A stretch of DNA of 64,000 bases from an uncultured Lachnospiraceae bacterium (GTDB lineage: Bacteria; Bacillota; Clostridia; Lachnospirales; Lachnospiraceae): NCBI GenBank assembly GCA_900546325.1, contig URCR01000012.1:4771-68770 (forward strand), written 5' to 3'. Positions 26,942-35,767 of this stretch are shown here, one piece after another. The stretch's first letter is position 1; each line of letters begins with the position of its first letter. A model generated the notes under the pieces. That model was not told the origin of the DNA. It searched no databases and saw nothing but the letters and a program-made list of their open reading frames with translations. The position numbers and the translations under genes are program-made.

Positions 26942-28053
26942 AATTTTTAAAGCGATATCATTTGAAAAATTTTAATTTCATACTGGTAACCTTTGTCACA
27001 GCACTTTCGATTATCGGCATCATGGCAGTCGGAAGTGCACAGAAATCCGTGCAGGGAAAACAGATTTTCGGGGTGATCCTTGGTCTTTTCCTGATGTTTT
27101 GCATTTCTGTCATTGACTATCAGTGGATTTTGCGGTTTTACTGGCTTTTGTATGCTGTGAATCTGATCTTGCTTCTGCTTGTTCATTTTTTTGGAGCAGA
27201 GGCGAACAATGCGGTCAGATGGCTTGACTTTGGATTTATCAGATTTCAGCCTTCTGATCCGACCAAAATCCTGATGATTCTTTTCTTTGCCCAATTTCTA
27301 TCAAAGCATAGAAAAAAACTGAATCATCCGGTCATAATCATCGAGGCGGTTGCCTTGATTCTTCCATCATTGTATCTGATCTATAAGCAGCCGAATCTGT
27401 CTACGACCATCTGCCTTGCGGCACTGTTTTGTGTTCTTTTGTATCTGGGCGGACTTAGCTATAAGTTTATCGGTACCGTACTGGCAGTTGTGATCCCGGT
27501 CTGTCTGATCTTTTTAAGTCTGGTCGTACATTCCAATGTGCCGTTCTTAAAAGACTATCAGAGGCAGAGGATCCTTGCATGGCTGGAGCCGCAGAAGTAT
27601 GCCTCCTCCACGGCATATCAGCAGATGAATTCTATTATGGCGATCGGGTCAGGACAATTAAAAGGAAAGGGATATGATAACAATACAACGACATCTGTCA
27701 AAAATGGGAATTTTATTTCAGAACCTCAGACGGATTTTATCTTTGCGATCATCGGGGAGGAACTTGGTTTTGTCGGATGCTGCATTGTGATTATTTTGTT
27801 ATTGTTAATTATTGTCCAATGTATTATAATCGGATTAAGAGCGCAGGATCTTGCAGGACAGATCATCTGCGGGGGTGTAGCCGCACTGATTGGTATACAG
27901 AGTTTTATCAACATCAGTGTGGCAACCGGGATTTTTCCGAATACAGGCATTTCATTGCCTTTTGTGAGTTATGGACTTTCTTCCATAGTCAGCCTGTTCA
28001 TCGGAATAGGGGTTGTATTAAATGTAGGATTACAGCCGAAAAAATACCAATAG
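26938..28053 (+). CDS. rodA: FtsW/RodA/SpoVE-family peptidoglycan glycosyltransferase, probably RodA
   Basis: This 371-residue protein has about ten membrane segments and SEDS hallmarks: NNAVRWLDFGFIRFQPSDPTKI, QPNLSTT and PFVSYGLSSIVS near the C terminus. It polymerises glycan strands. Its place beside mreBCD and the PBP points to the elongation enzyme RodA and not the division enzyme FtsW. GTG 26938 overlaps the minE stop, with GAGAAAAA upstream. Confidence 0.9.
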   Translation: MKFLKRYHLKNFNFILVTFVTALSIIGIMAVGSAQKSVQGKQIFGVILGLFLMFCISVIDYQWILRFYWLLYAVNLILLLLVHFFGAEANNAVRWLDFGFIRFQPSDPTKILMILFFAQFLSKHRKKLNHPVIIIEAVALILPSLYLIYKQPNLSTTICLAALFCVLLYLGGLSYKFIGTVLAVVIPVCLIFLSLVVHSNVPFLKDYQRQRILAWLEPQKYASSTAYQQMNSIMAIGSGQLKGKGYDNNTTTSVKNGNFISEPQTDFIFAIIGEELGFVGCCIVIILLLLIIVQCIIIGLRAQDLAGQIICGGVAALIGIQSFINISVATGIFPNTGISLPFVSYGLSSIVSLFIGIGVVLNVGLQPKKYQ

Positions 28054-28068
28054 GAGAGTGAGCACACG

Positions 28069-28464
28069 ATGAGAATAGGATTAATAGCACACGATGCTAA
28101 GAAGATGTTAATGCAGAATTTCTGCATTGCATACCGAGGAATTTTAAGTAAACATGAATTATATGCAACGGGGACAACGGGACGTCTGATCGAAGAAGTG
28201 ACAAATCTTTCGATTCACAAATATCTGGCAGGACCTTTGGGTGGTTCCCAGCAGATGGGAGCACAGATCGATCAGAATCAGATGGATGCAGTGATTTTTC
28301 TGCGGGATCCGCTGGCTCCGAAATCGAATGAACCGAATGTCAATGATGTTGTGCGCCTCTGTGATATGCATAATATTCCGATGGCAACAAATGTAGCAAC
28401 TGCAGAAGTATTAATCTTAGCGATCGACAGAGGAGATTTAGAGTGGCGTGAGATGTACAGATAG
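28069..28464 (+). CDS. mgsA: Methylglyoxal synthase
   Basis: This 131-residue enzyme converts dihydroxyacetone phosphate to methylglyoxal plus phosphate, a bypass of lower glycolysis. It begins IGLIAHDAKK, with the substrate-binding His and Asp. It also has ATGTTGRLIEE, the phosphate-binding GPLGGSQQMGAQI and FLRDPL with the catalytic Asp. The link to the mre/min/rodA operon is a familiar Clostridia arrangement. The next gene begins within its last codons. Confidence 0.93.
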   Translation: MRIGLIAHDAKKMLMQNFCIAYRGILSKHELYATGTTGRLIEEVTNLSIHKYLAGPLGGSQQMGAQIDQNQMDAVIFLRDPLAPKSNEPNVNDVVRLCDMHNIPMATNVATAEVLILAIDRGDLEWREMYR

Positions 28465-29419
28465 AAGGAAGAACTTTTTCTTTGGAAGTTTCTTTTTGAT
28501 TGTGATGTTTCTCATAGCAGGATGTTCCAAAAAGGAATCTGTTATTTCCTCCTATGAGAAATCTGCATACAACCGGGATTTATATCGCTCGGATCTGTAT
28601 GCAGAAAACCTCTGCGTGGCGGAGGAAAATATAGAACTTGCAGGTTATACGACAGATCAGCAGTTACATGCCGCCGGACTGTTTGGAATGAACCAGAAAC
28701 AGGTGCTGTATGCACAAAATCTTCATGAGAGACTTTATCCGGCAAGCACAACAAAGATACTGACTGCTTATGTTGCTTTGAAATATGGAAATCTGTCAGA
28801 TGTTGTGACAGTGAGCCAAAGAGCAGTTACATTCGATGTAGATGCATCGGTCTGTGGATTGGAGGAAAATGACCAGATTACAATGGAAGCTCTCCTCTAT
28901 GGACTTTTGCTTCATTCGGGAAATGACAATGCGATTGCGATTGCAGAGCATATTTCCGGCAGTGTGGAAGCTTTTGTTGAGTTAATGAATGAAGAGGCGA
29001 GAAAACTCGGTGCAACAAACACACATTTTACAAATCCACACGGACTGCATGAAGCAGAGCATTATACAACAGCATATGATTTGTACCTGATTTTTAATGA
29101 ATGTCTGAAAAACGAGACGTTTCTGACGATGATTTCACAGTCTTCCTATACTGCAACAGTACAAAACCCTGCTTCTGGGACAAGACAGCTTACATGGACA
29201 CCGTCTCATTTTTATGCACAAGGACTTGCAGTACCTCCACAGAATGCGGTAATTATCGGGGGAAAGACAGGAACAGAAGATTTGGCTGGGTCTTGCCTGA
29301 TTCTTTTTGAAAAGGATCTTGCGGGAAATCCCTATATTTCAATTGTGATGGGAGCACCTGACAAGACGGTTCTTTATAATGATATGACTTCGCTGATCTC
29401 AGCGATTCCGGCTTCTTAG
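28448..29419 (+). CDS. Serine-type D-alanyl-D-alanine carboxypeptidase (DacA/PBP5-like lipoprotein)
   Basis: This 323-residue protein has an N-terminal signal ending LIAGCSKK, which is a lipobox, so it is anchored outside the membrane. Active-site motifs are S100-TTK in YPASTTKIL, S157-GN and KTGTED at residue 273. This is the D-Ala-D-Ala carboxypeptidase set that trims pentapeptides and limits cross-linking. GTG 28448 overlaps mgsA by 17 bp, with GAGGAG 12 bp upstream. The C-terminal beta domain of classical DacA is missing; the protein ends soon after the KTG domain. Confidence 0.88.
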   Translation: MRCTDRRKNFFFGSFFLIVMFLIAGCSKKESVISSYEKSAYNRDLYRSDLYAENLCVAEENIELAGYTTDQQLHAAGLFGMNQKQVLYAQNLHERLYPASTTKILTAYVALKYGNLSDVVTVSQRAVTFDVDASVCGLEENDQITMEALLYGLLLHSGNDNAIAIAEHISGSVEAFVELMNEEARKLGATNTHFTNPHGLHEAEHYTTAYDLYLIFNECLKNETFLTMISQSSYTATVQNPASGTRQLTWTPSHFYAQGLAVPPQNAVIIGGKTGTEDLAGSCLILFEKDLAGNPYISIVMGAPDKTVLYNDMTSLISAIPAS

Positions 29420-29456
29420 TGTGCTGCTGCATGTCTGGTGCGGCAGCACACTTTTT
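29419..29456 (+). terminator. Intrinsic terminator of the mre-min operon
   Basis: GTGTGCTGC (29419-29427) and GCAGCACAC (29443-29451) form a 9-bp GC-rich stem followed by TTTTT. It begins at the last base of the carboxypeptidase stop codon. Confidence 0.85.
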
Positions 29457-29502
29457 CAAATTTAGGTATGCACGGTTACATGTACAGATGTTCCATGTAA
29501 TT

Positions 29503-29709
29503 TTAAGATTCTGAAATCGCATTGATTCTTCCGAAGAGACTGATCAGGTAAAGTCCGCAAAGGCCGATGACTGTGTAGATGATGCGTGACATCCAGGATA
29601 AGTCTCCGAGCAGAAAGGCAACGAGATCGAATTTAAAAATACCGACAAGCAGCCAGTTGACGGCACCTATGATTACAAGTGTCAATGCTGTATTATCAAA
29701 CCATTTCAT
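29503..29709 (-). CDS. DUF378 small membrane protein
   Basis: This 68-residue protein has two membrane helices. It has the DUF378 pattern ALTLVIIGAVNWLLVGIFKFDLVA followed by SRIIYTVIGLCGLYLI. ATG 29709 follows a strong AAGGAGGAATTC site, so the longer reading frame to 29772 is not used. It is encoded alone and convergent to the carboxypeptidase gene. Members are common and have no assigned role. Confidence 0.8.
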   Translation of the reverse strand: MKWFDNTALTLVIIGAVNWLLVGIFKFDLVAFLLGDLSWMSRIIYTVIGLCGLYLISLFGRINAISES

Positions 29710-29782
29710 GTGAATTCCTCCTTTTTCTAAGATAATAATAGAATTGCCATGAAATGAAAATTTATACGTCAAAGGAAAAACT

Positions 29783-30727
29783 ATGGAAACAAAAAGTTAC
29801 TATCACAAATATTCTGAATACTTAAAGAAAAAATACGGGACAAAAGTCTACAAGCTTCCGATCAACCTTCCGGTCACTTGTCCAAACAGAGTTGGCGGAG
29901 GCGGATGCACATTCTGTGCCGAAGTCGGCACAGGTTTTGAAAGTCTTTCCAATCAGAAAACTGTGTCAGAACAGCTAATGGAAAACAAAGCGTTCATTTC
30001 CAAAAAGTATAAGGCAGAGAAATTTATCGCTTATTTTCAAAATTATACAAATACATTTATGCCTCTTTCCGATTTTGAGCACTATATGAAAGAGGCTGCC
30101 AGTCAAGAAGATATTGTGGAACTTTCCATTTCCACAAGACCCGACTGTATCCGTGAGGATTACATGCAGGTATTAAAACAGATCAGGGAAACCTACGCTG
30201 TTGAGATCACAGTGGAATTAGGATTACAGACAGTCAATTATCATACACTTGACAAGATTCAGCGTGGACATGGACTTGCGGAATATTTAGATGCAGTCCG
30301 CTGTATTCAAATGTATGACTTTACAATCTGTACCCATGTGATTTTAAATCTTCCATGGGATACCGGAAGAGATGCAATAGAAACTGCAAAGATACTTTCC
30401 GCACTCCGCATACCGATTGTAAAGATTCATTCTCTGTACATTGCGAAAAATACTTTGTTGTGCAATGCGTATGAAAATGGTACAATAGCGGTGTGCCCGA
30501 AAGAAGAATATATAGAGAGACTTGCTGATTTCTTAGAGTATCTTTCGCCGGATATTATCATAGAGAGGCTGTTCAGCCGGGTTCCGGAAGAAGATGCTGT
30601 ATTTTCAAACTGGGGAACAAGCTGGTGGAAGATTCAGGAGGAATTTGAGCAGGAAATGCGAAGACGAAACAGCAGGCAGGGCATACGCTGCAGTTATTTA
30701 AATGGTGCGGCGCTTCAGAAATTATAG
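29783..30727 (+). CDS. Radical SAM protein of the YtqA/TIGR01212 family
   Basis: This 314-residue protein has the cluster motif CPNRVGGGGCTFC, a C-x8-C-x2-C form seen in the YtqA family in place of the usual C-x3-C-x2-C. It also has FIAYFQNYTNT, STRPDC and ELGLQTVNYHTLDKIQRGH. The product of this family is not established; an RNA or sulfur-related role has been proposed on the basis of similarity to methylthiotransferases. It opens a plus-strand run of cell-envelope and division genes. Confidence 0.82.
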   Translation: METKSYYHKYSEYLKKKYGTKVYKLPINLPVTCPNRVGGGGCTFCAEVGTGFESLSNQKTVSEQLMENKAFISKKYKAEKFIAYFQNYTNTFMPLSDFEHYMKEAASQEDIVELSISTRPDCIREDYMQVLKQIRETYAVEITVELGLQTVNYHTLDKIQRGHGLAEYLDAVRCIQMYDFTICTHVILNLPWDTGRDAIETAKILSALRIPIVKIHSLYIAKNTLLCNAYENGTIAVCPKEEYIERLADFLEYLSPDIIIERLFSRVPEEDAVFSNWGTSWWKIQEEFEQEMRRRNSRQGIRCSYLNGAALQKL

Positions 30728-30742
30728 TAGGAGGTCATATTT

Positions 30743-32131
30743 TTGGCACAGCAAGAAAACTTGATTGATTTAAAAGCATACAAAACAAAAAAGAAAATTC
30801 CTTTTAATGTCGGAATCCTTATTTTTGGAATCATTTTCTTTTACCTGATCGTTACGATTATTCTATACCTGACTTCTCCACATGTCACTTCCTATGAAGT
30901 AAGAGAAGGGAGTATTTTAAATGATTACGAATACACCGGACTTGCAATCCGTGAGGAAATGATCGTGGAGTCGGAAGGAGATGGCTACATCAATTATTAT
31001 ACCTCAGAGGGAAGTAAAGTATCTGCAGCATCTAACGTATATACATTGAGTGATGAGAAGATGGAACATACAGAACAGGCCGGAGATGCCGCGGCTGTTG
31101 AGCTTTCTGACGGAGATATCAATCAGATTGTATTAAAGACACAGAAATTTAATGAGACGTTTCAAGATGAACAATTTCAGGATACTTACAACCTGCGGAC
31201 CAATATTGGCAGTGTAATGCTCGGAATACAAAATCAGAACCGGATCAATGAGTTGGATTCGATCATTGCTTCCGGAAATTCTGCAGGCTTAAGACTGTGT
31301 GCATCACCGCGGGATGGGATTATCGTATATTCGGTAGACGGGCTGGAAGGCATTGCGAAGGACACACTTACACCAGACCTGCTGAATAAAACCGATTATC
31401 AGAAAACAGAACTTTTAAATAATCAAAAAATTACGGCCGGTTCCCCTGCCTATAAGCTTGTGACAAGCGAGCAATGGTCTGTCGCCATTGAAATAGGTAA
31501 AGAGTTCTCTGAAGAACTCTCGGAGATGGATTCTGTCAAAGTACGTTTTCTTAAAGACGATGAATATTTATGGGCAGATGTCAGCGTGGTGAGTAAAGAT
31601 GATCACTATTATGGAATTCTCTCCTTTGATAATTCTATGGTACGTTATGCAGAAGACCGTTATCTTGATATTGAGCTGATTCTGGAGGATGAAACCGGAT
31701 TGAAGATTCCTAAAACCGCCAAAGTAGAAAAAGAATTTTTCTTAGTACCAGAGGAATATGTGACAGTTGGCGGCAACAGCAAAGAGGAAGGTGTGATCCG
31801 GAAAAAACGCAGTGGTTCTACAGAATTCGTAAAAGCGACTGTCTATGCGGAAAAAGATGGAAAAAGCTACATTGCCTCGGAAGAGTTGAAAAAAGGAGAT
31901 GTACTGCTGTGCGAAGACAGCAACGATACGATGACTTTAAGTGAAAAGGGAACATTGGAGGGCGTTTATAATATCAATCGAGGATATGCTGTGTTCCGGC
32001 AGGTCAATATTCTTGCAGAAAGTGAAGAATATTATATTGTAGAGGAAAATACTTCATATGGTTTGACAACCTATGACCGTATTGCGCTGGATGGCAAGGG
32101 AATCAAAGAAGACGAAGTTGTGTTCCGGTAA
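30743..32131 (+). CDS. HlyD-like membrane-anchored protein of the division gene cluster
   Basis: This 462-residue protein has a short cytoplasmic N terminus, one membrane helix (about residues 26-48) and an extracytoplasmic part. That part includes a barrel-sandwich/biotinyl-lipoyl-like stretch (DGYINYYTSEGSKVSAASNVYTL). It resembles HlyD-type adaptors, but the long coiled-coil hairpin and any ABC exporter partner are lacking. It directly precedes yggS and sepF in Clostridia, which points to a division or envelope role instead of secretion. The start is TTG 30743, 7 bp after AGGAGGT. Confidence 0.65.
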   Translation: MAQQENLIDLKAYKTKKKIPFNVGILIFGIIFFYLIVTIILYLTSPHVTSYEVREGSILNDYEYTGLAIREEMIVESEGDGYINYYTSEGSKVSAASNVYTLSDEKMEHTEQAGDAAAVELSDGDINQIVLKTQKFNETFQDEQFQDTYNLRTNIGSVMLGIQNQNRINELDSIIASGNSAGLRLCASPRDGIIVYSVDGLEGIAKDTLTPDLLNKTDYQKTELLNNQKITAGSPAYKLVTSEQWSVAIEIGKEFSEELSEMDSVKVRFLKDDEYLWADVSVVSKDDHYYGILSFDNSMVRYAEDRYLDIELILEDETGLKIPKTAKVEKEFFLVPEEYVTVGGNSKEEGVIRKKRSGSTEFVKATVYAEKDGKSYIASEELKKGDVLLCEDSNDTMTLSEKGTLEGVYNINRGYAVFRQVNILAESEEYYIVEENTSYGLTTYDRIALDGKGIKEDEVVFR

Positions 32132-32193
32132 AACCGGAGTGCATTCATAAATAGATCAAACGAGAAAACAGCAAAAGACGAGGAGTGAATGAT

Positions 32194-32895
32194 ATGCTGG
32201 AAAAAAATTTGAGATGTGTACAGGACAGGATCAAAGATGCCTGCAAAAAGGGCGGCAGACATCCGGAAGATGTCACGTTGATCGCGGTAAGCAAGACAAA
32301 GCCAGTTTCGATGCTGCAGGAAATCTATGGGCTTGGAATCCGGCAGTTCGGAGAAAATAAAGTGCAGGAGCTTACCGACAAGTATGAAAAACTTCCAAAA
32401 GATATTTCATGGCATATGATCGGCCATCTTCAGAGAAATAAAGTCAAGTATCTGGTCGGCAAAACGACACTTATTCATTCAGTGGATTCTCTGAGACTTG
32501 CAGAGGCAATTGAGACAGAAGCAGCAAAAAAGGACTGCCCTGTGGATATTTTGATTGAAGTCAATATATCTGGCGAGGAGAGCAAGTTTGGTGTCTCACC
32601 TAAGGAAGTGCTTCCATTGATCGAACAAATCGCCCGTTTTCGCCATATAAAGATCCAAGGATTAATGACGATTGCTCCATTTGTCGAAAATCCAGAAGAA
32701 AATCGTATACATTTTGCAAATTTAAGAAAATTATCTGTTGACATTGCGGCAAAAAACATTGATAATGTTAATATGTGTATTCTTTCGATGGGAATGACAA
32801 ATGATTATGAAGTCGCGATAGAAGAAGGTGCCACAATGGTTCGTGTCGGGACTGGTATTTTTGGTGAAAGAAACTATAATATAACAAATGAATGA
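32194..32895 (+). CDS. PLP homeostasis protein, YggS/YlmE family
   Basis: This 233-residue fold-type III PLP-binding protein has the Schiff-base Lys at about residue 34 in LIAVSKTKP. It also has FGENKVQEL, WHMIGHLQRNK, GLMTIAPF and the C-terminal SMGMTNDYEVAIEEGATMVRVG. These are diagnostic. Members buffer pyridoxal phosphate and have no strong catalytic activity. The position before sepF is the same as ylmE in Bacillus. GAGGAG precedes ATG 32194; the GTG at 32185 is part of that site. Confidence 0.92.
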   Translation: MLEKNLRCVQDRIKDACKKGGRHPEDVTLIAVSKTKPVSMLQEIYGLGIRQFGENKVQELTDKYEKLPKDISWHMIGHLQRNKVKYLVGKTTLIHSVDSLRLAEAIETEAAKKDCPVDILIEVNISGEESKFGVSPKEVLPLIEQIARFRHIKIQGLMTIAPFVENPEENRIHFANLRKLSVDIAAKNIDNVNMCILSMGMTNDYEVAIEEGATMVRVGTGIFGERNYNITNE

Positions 32896-32908
32896 TAGGA
32901 GTGTAACT

Positions 32909-33433
32909 ATGGGAGTATTTGACAAGTTTTTAGATATTATGAAACTAAGTGATGAGGATGATTATGAAGATGATTTCTTTGATGATGAAGTAGATGAATA
33001 TCCGGAAAAGACGAGCAAAAATCCATTTAAAAAAGAAAAAGAAGAGTATGATGATTTTGATATGCAGGAAAAATCGAAACCTTTGGCAAAATCATCTAAC
33101 AAAGTGACTCCAATGAGACAAAATGCACAAAGACGTTCTCCTGGAATGGAGGTCTGTGTGATTCGTCCGACATCGGTGGATGATGCTCGTACAATTACAG
33201 AATCCCTTTTGGGCGGTCGTACAGTTATTTTGAATTTGGAAGGGCTTGATCTGGAAATCGCTCAGAGAATTATTGATTTTATTTCCGGTGCAGCATTTGC
33301 AATTGATGGAAATCTTCAGAAGATATCTAATTATATCTTCCTTGTGACACCGACAAATGTAGATATTTCAGGAGATTTACAAGATCTGCTGAATACTTCT
33401 TTTGACATGCCATCCATCAACACAAGATTCTAG
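32909..33433 (+). CDS. sepF: Cell division protein SepF
   Basis: This 174-residue protein has an N-terminal amphipathic membrane-binding segment (MGVFDKFLDIMKL), an acidic linker, then the SepF core. The core includes VCVIRPTSVDDARTITESLLGG, RTVILNLEGLD, AQRIIDFISGAAFAIDG and a terminal FLVTPTNVDISG. SepF ties FtsZ to the membrane. ATAGGAGTG precedes ATG 32909. In Bacillus ylmG lies between sepF and ylmH; here ylmH follows directly. Confidence 0.93.
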   Translation: MGVFDKFLDIMKLSDEDDYEDDFFDDEVDEYPEKTSKNPFKKEKEEYDDFDMQEKSKPLAKSSNKVTPMRQNAQRRSPGMEVCVIRPTSVDDARTITESLLGGRTVILNLEGLDLEIAQRIIDFISGAAFAIDGNLQKISNYIFLVTPTNVDISGDLQDLLNTSFDMPSINTRF

Positions 33434-33440
33434 GAGTATT

Positions 33441-34211
33441 ATGCAAAAAGAAGAAGAATTATTAAGAAAAAGGCTGATGGAGTTATCAAAGATTGCATAC
33501 CACCGCAATTTTATTACTTACACAGATTTTCTAAATCTTAATGAACTGAATATTTTACATACGCTGCCGAAAGATGCTCTGTACACCCCGTACAGAACTT
33601 TTGGCGGCTATGCTTCTTCAGAGCGTCAGATTGCAGCATTTCTTCCTGATGCTCTTTGTTTACGTTCAGAGGAAGAAGATCTGGCATATCCCATGGGAAT
33701 TATCCACATTCTGCCACGCAGTCAGAAGTTCTCAGAGCAACTGTCCCACAGAGATTATCTCGGAGCACTTCTGAGTCTTGGAATCGACCGCTCGAAAATT
33801 GGAGATATTATTGTGGAAGAGCAGGGCGCGTTTGTGTTTGTTTCAGACAAGCTTCTCTCGTATCTTTGCGAAGAGCTGACGCAGATCCGCCGAACTCGTG
33901 TAACTGTCTGCGAAGAATCATTTTCCAGATTTTCCTATACGCCAAAATATGAAAAAGTAACAGGAACAGTAGCTTCTGTGCGGTTGGATACGCTTCTTTC
34001 TCTTGCATTTTCATCTTCCAGAAGCCGACTCAGTCCATTGATTGAATCAGGAAAGGTCTTTGTCAATGGAAAACTTATCACATCCAACGGATATAATTTG
34101 AAAGAAGATGATGTGATCTCTGTCCGTGGATATGGTAAATTCATCTATCGAGAAGTGCTTTCCCAGACAAAAAAAGGAAGACTTCTTGTGGAAATTCATA
34201 AATTGATTTAA
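33441..34211 (+). CDS. YlmH-family S4 RNA-binding protein
   Basis: This 256-residue protein has an N-terminal YlmH domain (YTDFLNLNE, YGGYASSERQIAAFLP, HRDYLGALLSLGIDRSKIGDI) and a C-terminal S4 domain (SRLSPLIESGKVFVNGKLI). YlmH homologues act on 50S ribosomal complexes in rescue of stalled chains and are usually encoded in the division cluster. ATG 33441 follows CTAGGAG at the sepF stop. Confidence 0.88.
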   Translation: MQKEEELLRKRLMELSKIAYHRNFITYTDFLNLNELNILHTLPKDALYTPYRTFGGYASSERQIAAFLPDALCLRSEEEDLAYPMGIIHILPRSQKFSEQLSHRDYLGALLSLGIDRSKIGDIIVEEQGAFVFVSDKLLSYLCEELTQIRRTRVTVCEESFSRFSYTPKYEKVTGTVASVRLDTLLSLAFSSSRSRLSPLIESGKVFVNGKLITSNGYNLKEDDVISVRGYGKFIYREVLSQTKKGRLLVEIHKLI

Positions 34212-34228
34212 AGGAGAAACGATAGGAT

Positions 34229-34768
34229 ATGAAAAGAAAACAATTTCTATGGTATTTATGGGGGCTGATTGCGCTGGCTGCCGGAATTGCACTTGATCAG
34301 TGGACGAAGTTTCTTGCAGCCACATATCTGAAAGGAGAAGCAGATATCGTTCTGATCAAAGACGTATTTTGCCTGCATTATCTGGAAAACAGAGGTGCTG
34401 CATTCGGAATCTTTCAAGGGCAGAAAACGTTCTTTATCATCACAACACTGCTGTTGCTTGCCGCAGCACTTTACTTTTATATCCGGCTGCCTTATACGAA
34501 GCGTTTCACTGCATTTCGGGTCTGCACGGTCCTGGTAGCGGCCGGAGGGATTGGAAATATGATCGACAGGCTCTGCAACAATTATGTGACAGATTTTTTC
34601 TATTTTGAACTCATTGACTTTCCGGTCTTTAATGTGGCAGATATTTATGTGGTGCTGGCAATGTGCCTGTTCTGTTATCTGGCATTTTTCTATTTTAAAG
34701 AAGAAGATTATCAATATTTTACATTCCGGAAAAAACAGTCAGGGCAGCCCCAAAAAGAACAGGAGTAA
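34229..34768 (+). CDS. lspA: Signal peptidase II (lipoprotein signal peptidase)
   Basis: This 179-residue protein has four membrane helices. The catalytic aspartates are D113 in GNMIDRL and D138 in FNVADIYV, and NRGAAFGIF is the conserved loop. It cleaves signal peptides of prolipoproteins before the modified Cys. Likely substrates encoded here include the proteins starting at 3990, 28448 and 57967. AAAGGAG precedes ATG 34229. It lies 3 bp before rluD. Confidence 0.95.
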   Translation: MKRKQFLWYLWGLIALAAGIALDQWTKFLAATYLKGEADIVLIKDVFCLHYLENRGAAFGIFQGQKTFFIITTLLLLAAALYFYIRLPYTKRFTAFRVCTVLVAAGGIGNMIDRLCNNYVTDFFYFELIDFPVFNVADIYVVLAMCLFCYLAFFYFKEEDYQYFTFRKKQSGQPQKEQE

Positions 34769-34771
34769 GTT

Positions 34772-35677
34772 ATGGAACAGAAACGATATATCGCAGAGGC
34801 AAGTGATCTGATGCGAATTGACAAATTTTTATCTGAAAAACTTCCGGATCTTTCCCGCTCTTATCTCCAGAAACTGATCAAAGAAAAAGAAGTTTTTGTA
34901 AATGGACAGCCGGTCAAAGCAAACTACAAACTTTCTTTGGAAGATCATATTTTGGTGACGATTCCTGAATTAAAAGAACCGGATATTCTTCCGGAAGAGA
35001 TTCCGCTCGATATCCTTTATGAGGATGAAGATATCCTTGTTGTGAATAAACCAAAAGGAATGGTTGTTCATCCTTCCGCGGGACATTATAGCGGAACTTT
35101 GGTCAATGCACTGATGTTTCACTGCAAAGACCAGCTGTCAGGGATCAACGGAGTGATGCGTCCGGGAATTGTGCATCGCATTGACATGGACACAACAGGT
35201 TCCCTGATCGTCTGCAAAAATGATTTCGCACACCAGTCACTGGCCGCGCAGTTAAAAGAACATACCATTACCCGAAAATATCATGCAATTGTTCATGGAG
35301 TTTTAAAGGATGACAAAGGTACCATCGATGCTCCGATTGGAAGACATCCAATTGAGCGAAAGAAAATGAGCGTTAACTATAAAAATGGAAAGCATGCTGT
35401 CACACACTACCGTGTATTAAAACGTTTTGAAAAATTTACCTATGTAGAATGTCAGTTAGAAACAGGAAGAACTCACCAGATCCGGGTGCATATGGCAAGT
35501 ATCCGGCATCCGCTTCTCGGCGATGCAGTATATGGTCCCACAAAATGTCCAATGAAGCTTCAAGGCCAGACACTTCATGCGAAAGTTCTCGGGATCATCC
35601 ATCCGCGCACAGAGCAGTATATGGAATTTGACGCAGAATTGCCTGATTATTTCAAGCATCTCATTGAAATTTTGTAA
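34772..35677 (+). CDS. rluD: Ribosomal large subunit pseudouridine synthase, RluD type
   Basis: This 301-residue protein has an N-terminal S4 domain (MRIDKFLSEKLPDLSRSYLQ) and a pseudouridine synthase domain. The catalytic Asp is D138 in GIVHRIDMDTTG. ETGRTHQIRVHM and HPLLGDAVYG are also diagnostic. The position after lspA is the usual Firmicutes order, where the gene is also called rluD or ylyB. GAACAGGAGTAAG precedes ATG 34772. Confidence 0.92.
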   Translation: MEQKRYIAEASDLMRIDKFLSEKLPDLSRSYLQKLIKEKEVFVNGQPVKANYKLSLEDHILVTIPELKEPDILPEEIPLDILYEDEDILVVNKPKGMVVHPSAGHYSGTLVNALMFHCKDQLSGINGVMRPGIVHRIDMDTTGSLIVCKNDFAHQSLAAQLKEHTITRKYHAIVHGVLKDDKGTIDAPIGRHPIERKKMSVNYKNGKHAVTHYRVLKRFEKFTYVECQLETGRTHQIRVHMASIRHPLLGDAVYGPTKCPMKLQGQTLHAKVLGIIHPRTEQYMEFDAELPDYFKHLIEIL

Positions 35678-35682
35678 AGTTA

Positions 35683-35711
35683 TGTACATTTCATCGTATT
35701 TGATGTATAAT
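35683..35711 (+). promoter_or_regulatory. Promoter of the cytidylate-kinase-like gene
   Basis: TGTACA (35683-35688), a 17-bp spacer and a perfect TATAAT (35706-35711) lie 57 bp before the start at 35768. The -35 box is weak. Confidence 0.5.
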
Positions 35712-35767
35712 ATGTTATATATTAAATCTGAACTTCAGATGGATTTACATAAAGGAGCGTGACAGTT

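Noticed and set aside
29476..29504. Second terminator (TTACATG/CATGTAA) after the carboxypeptidase gene
   Set aside because: The stem is AT-rich and only 7 bp. A much stronger terminator lies just before it, so it was not listed.
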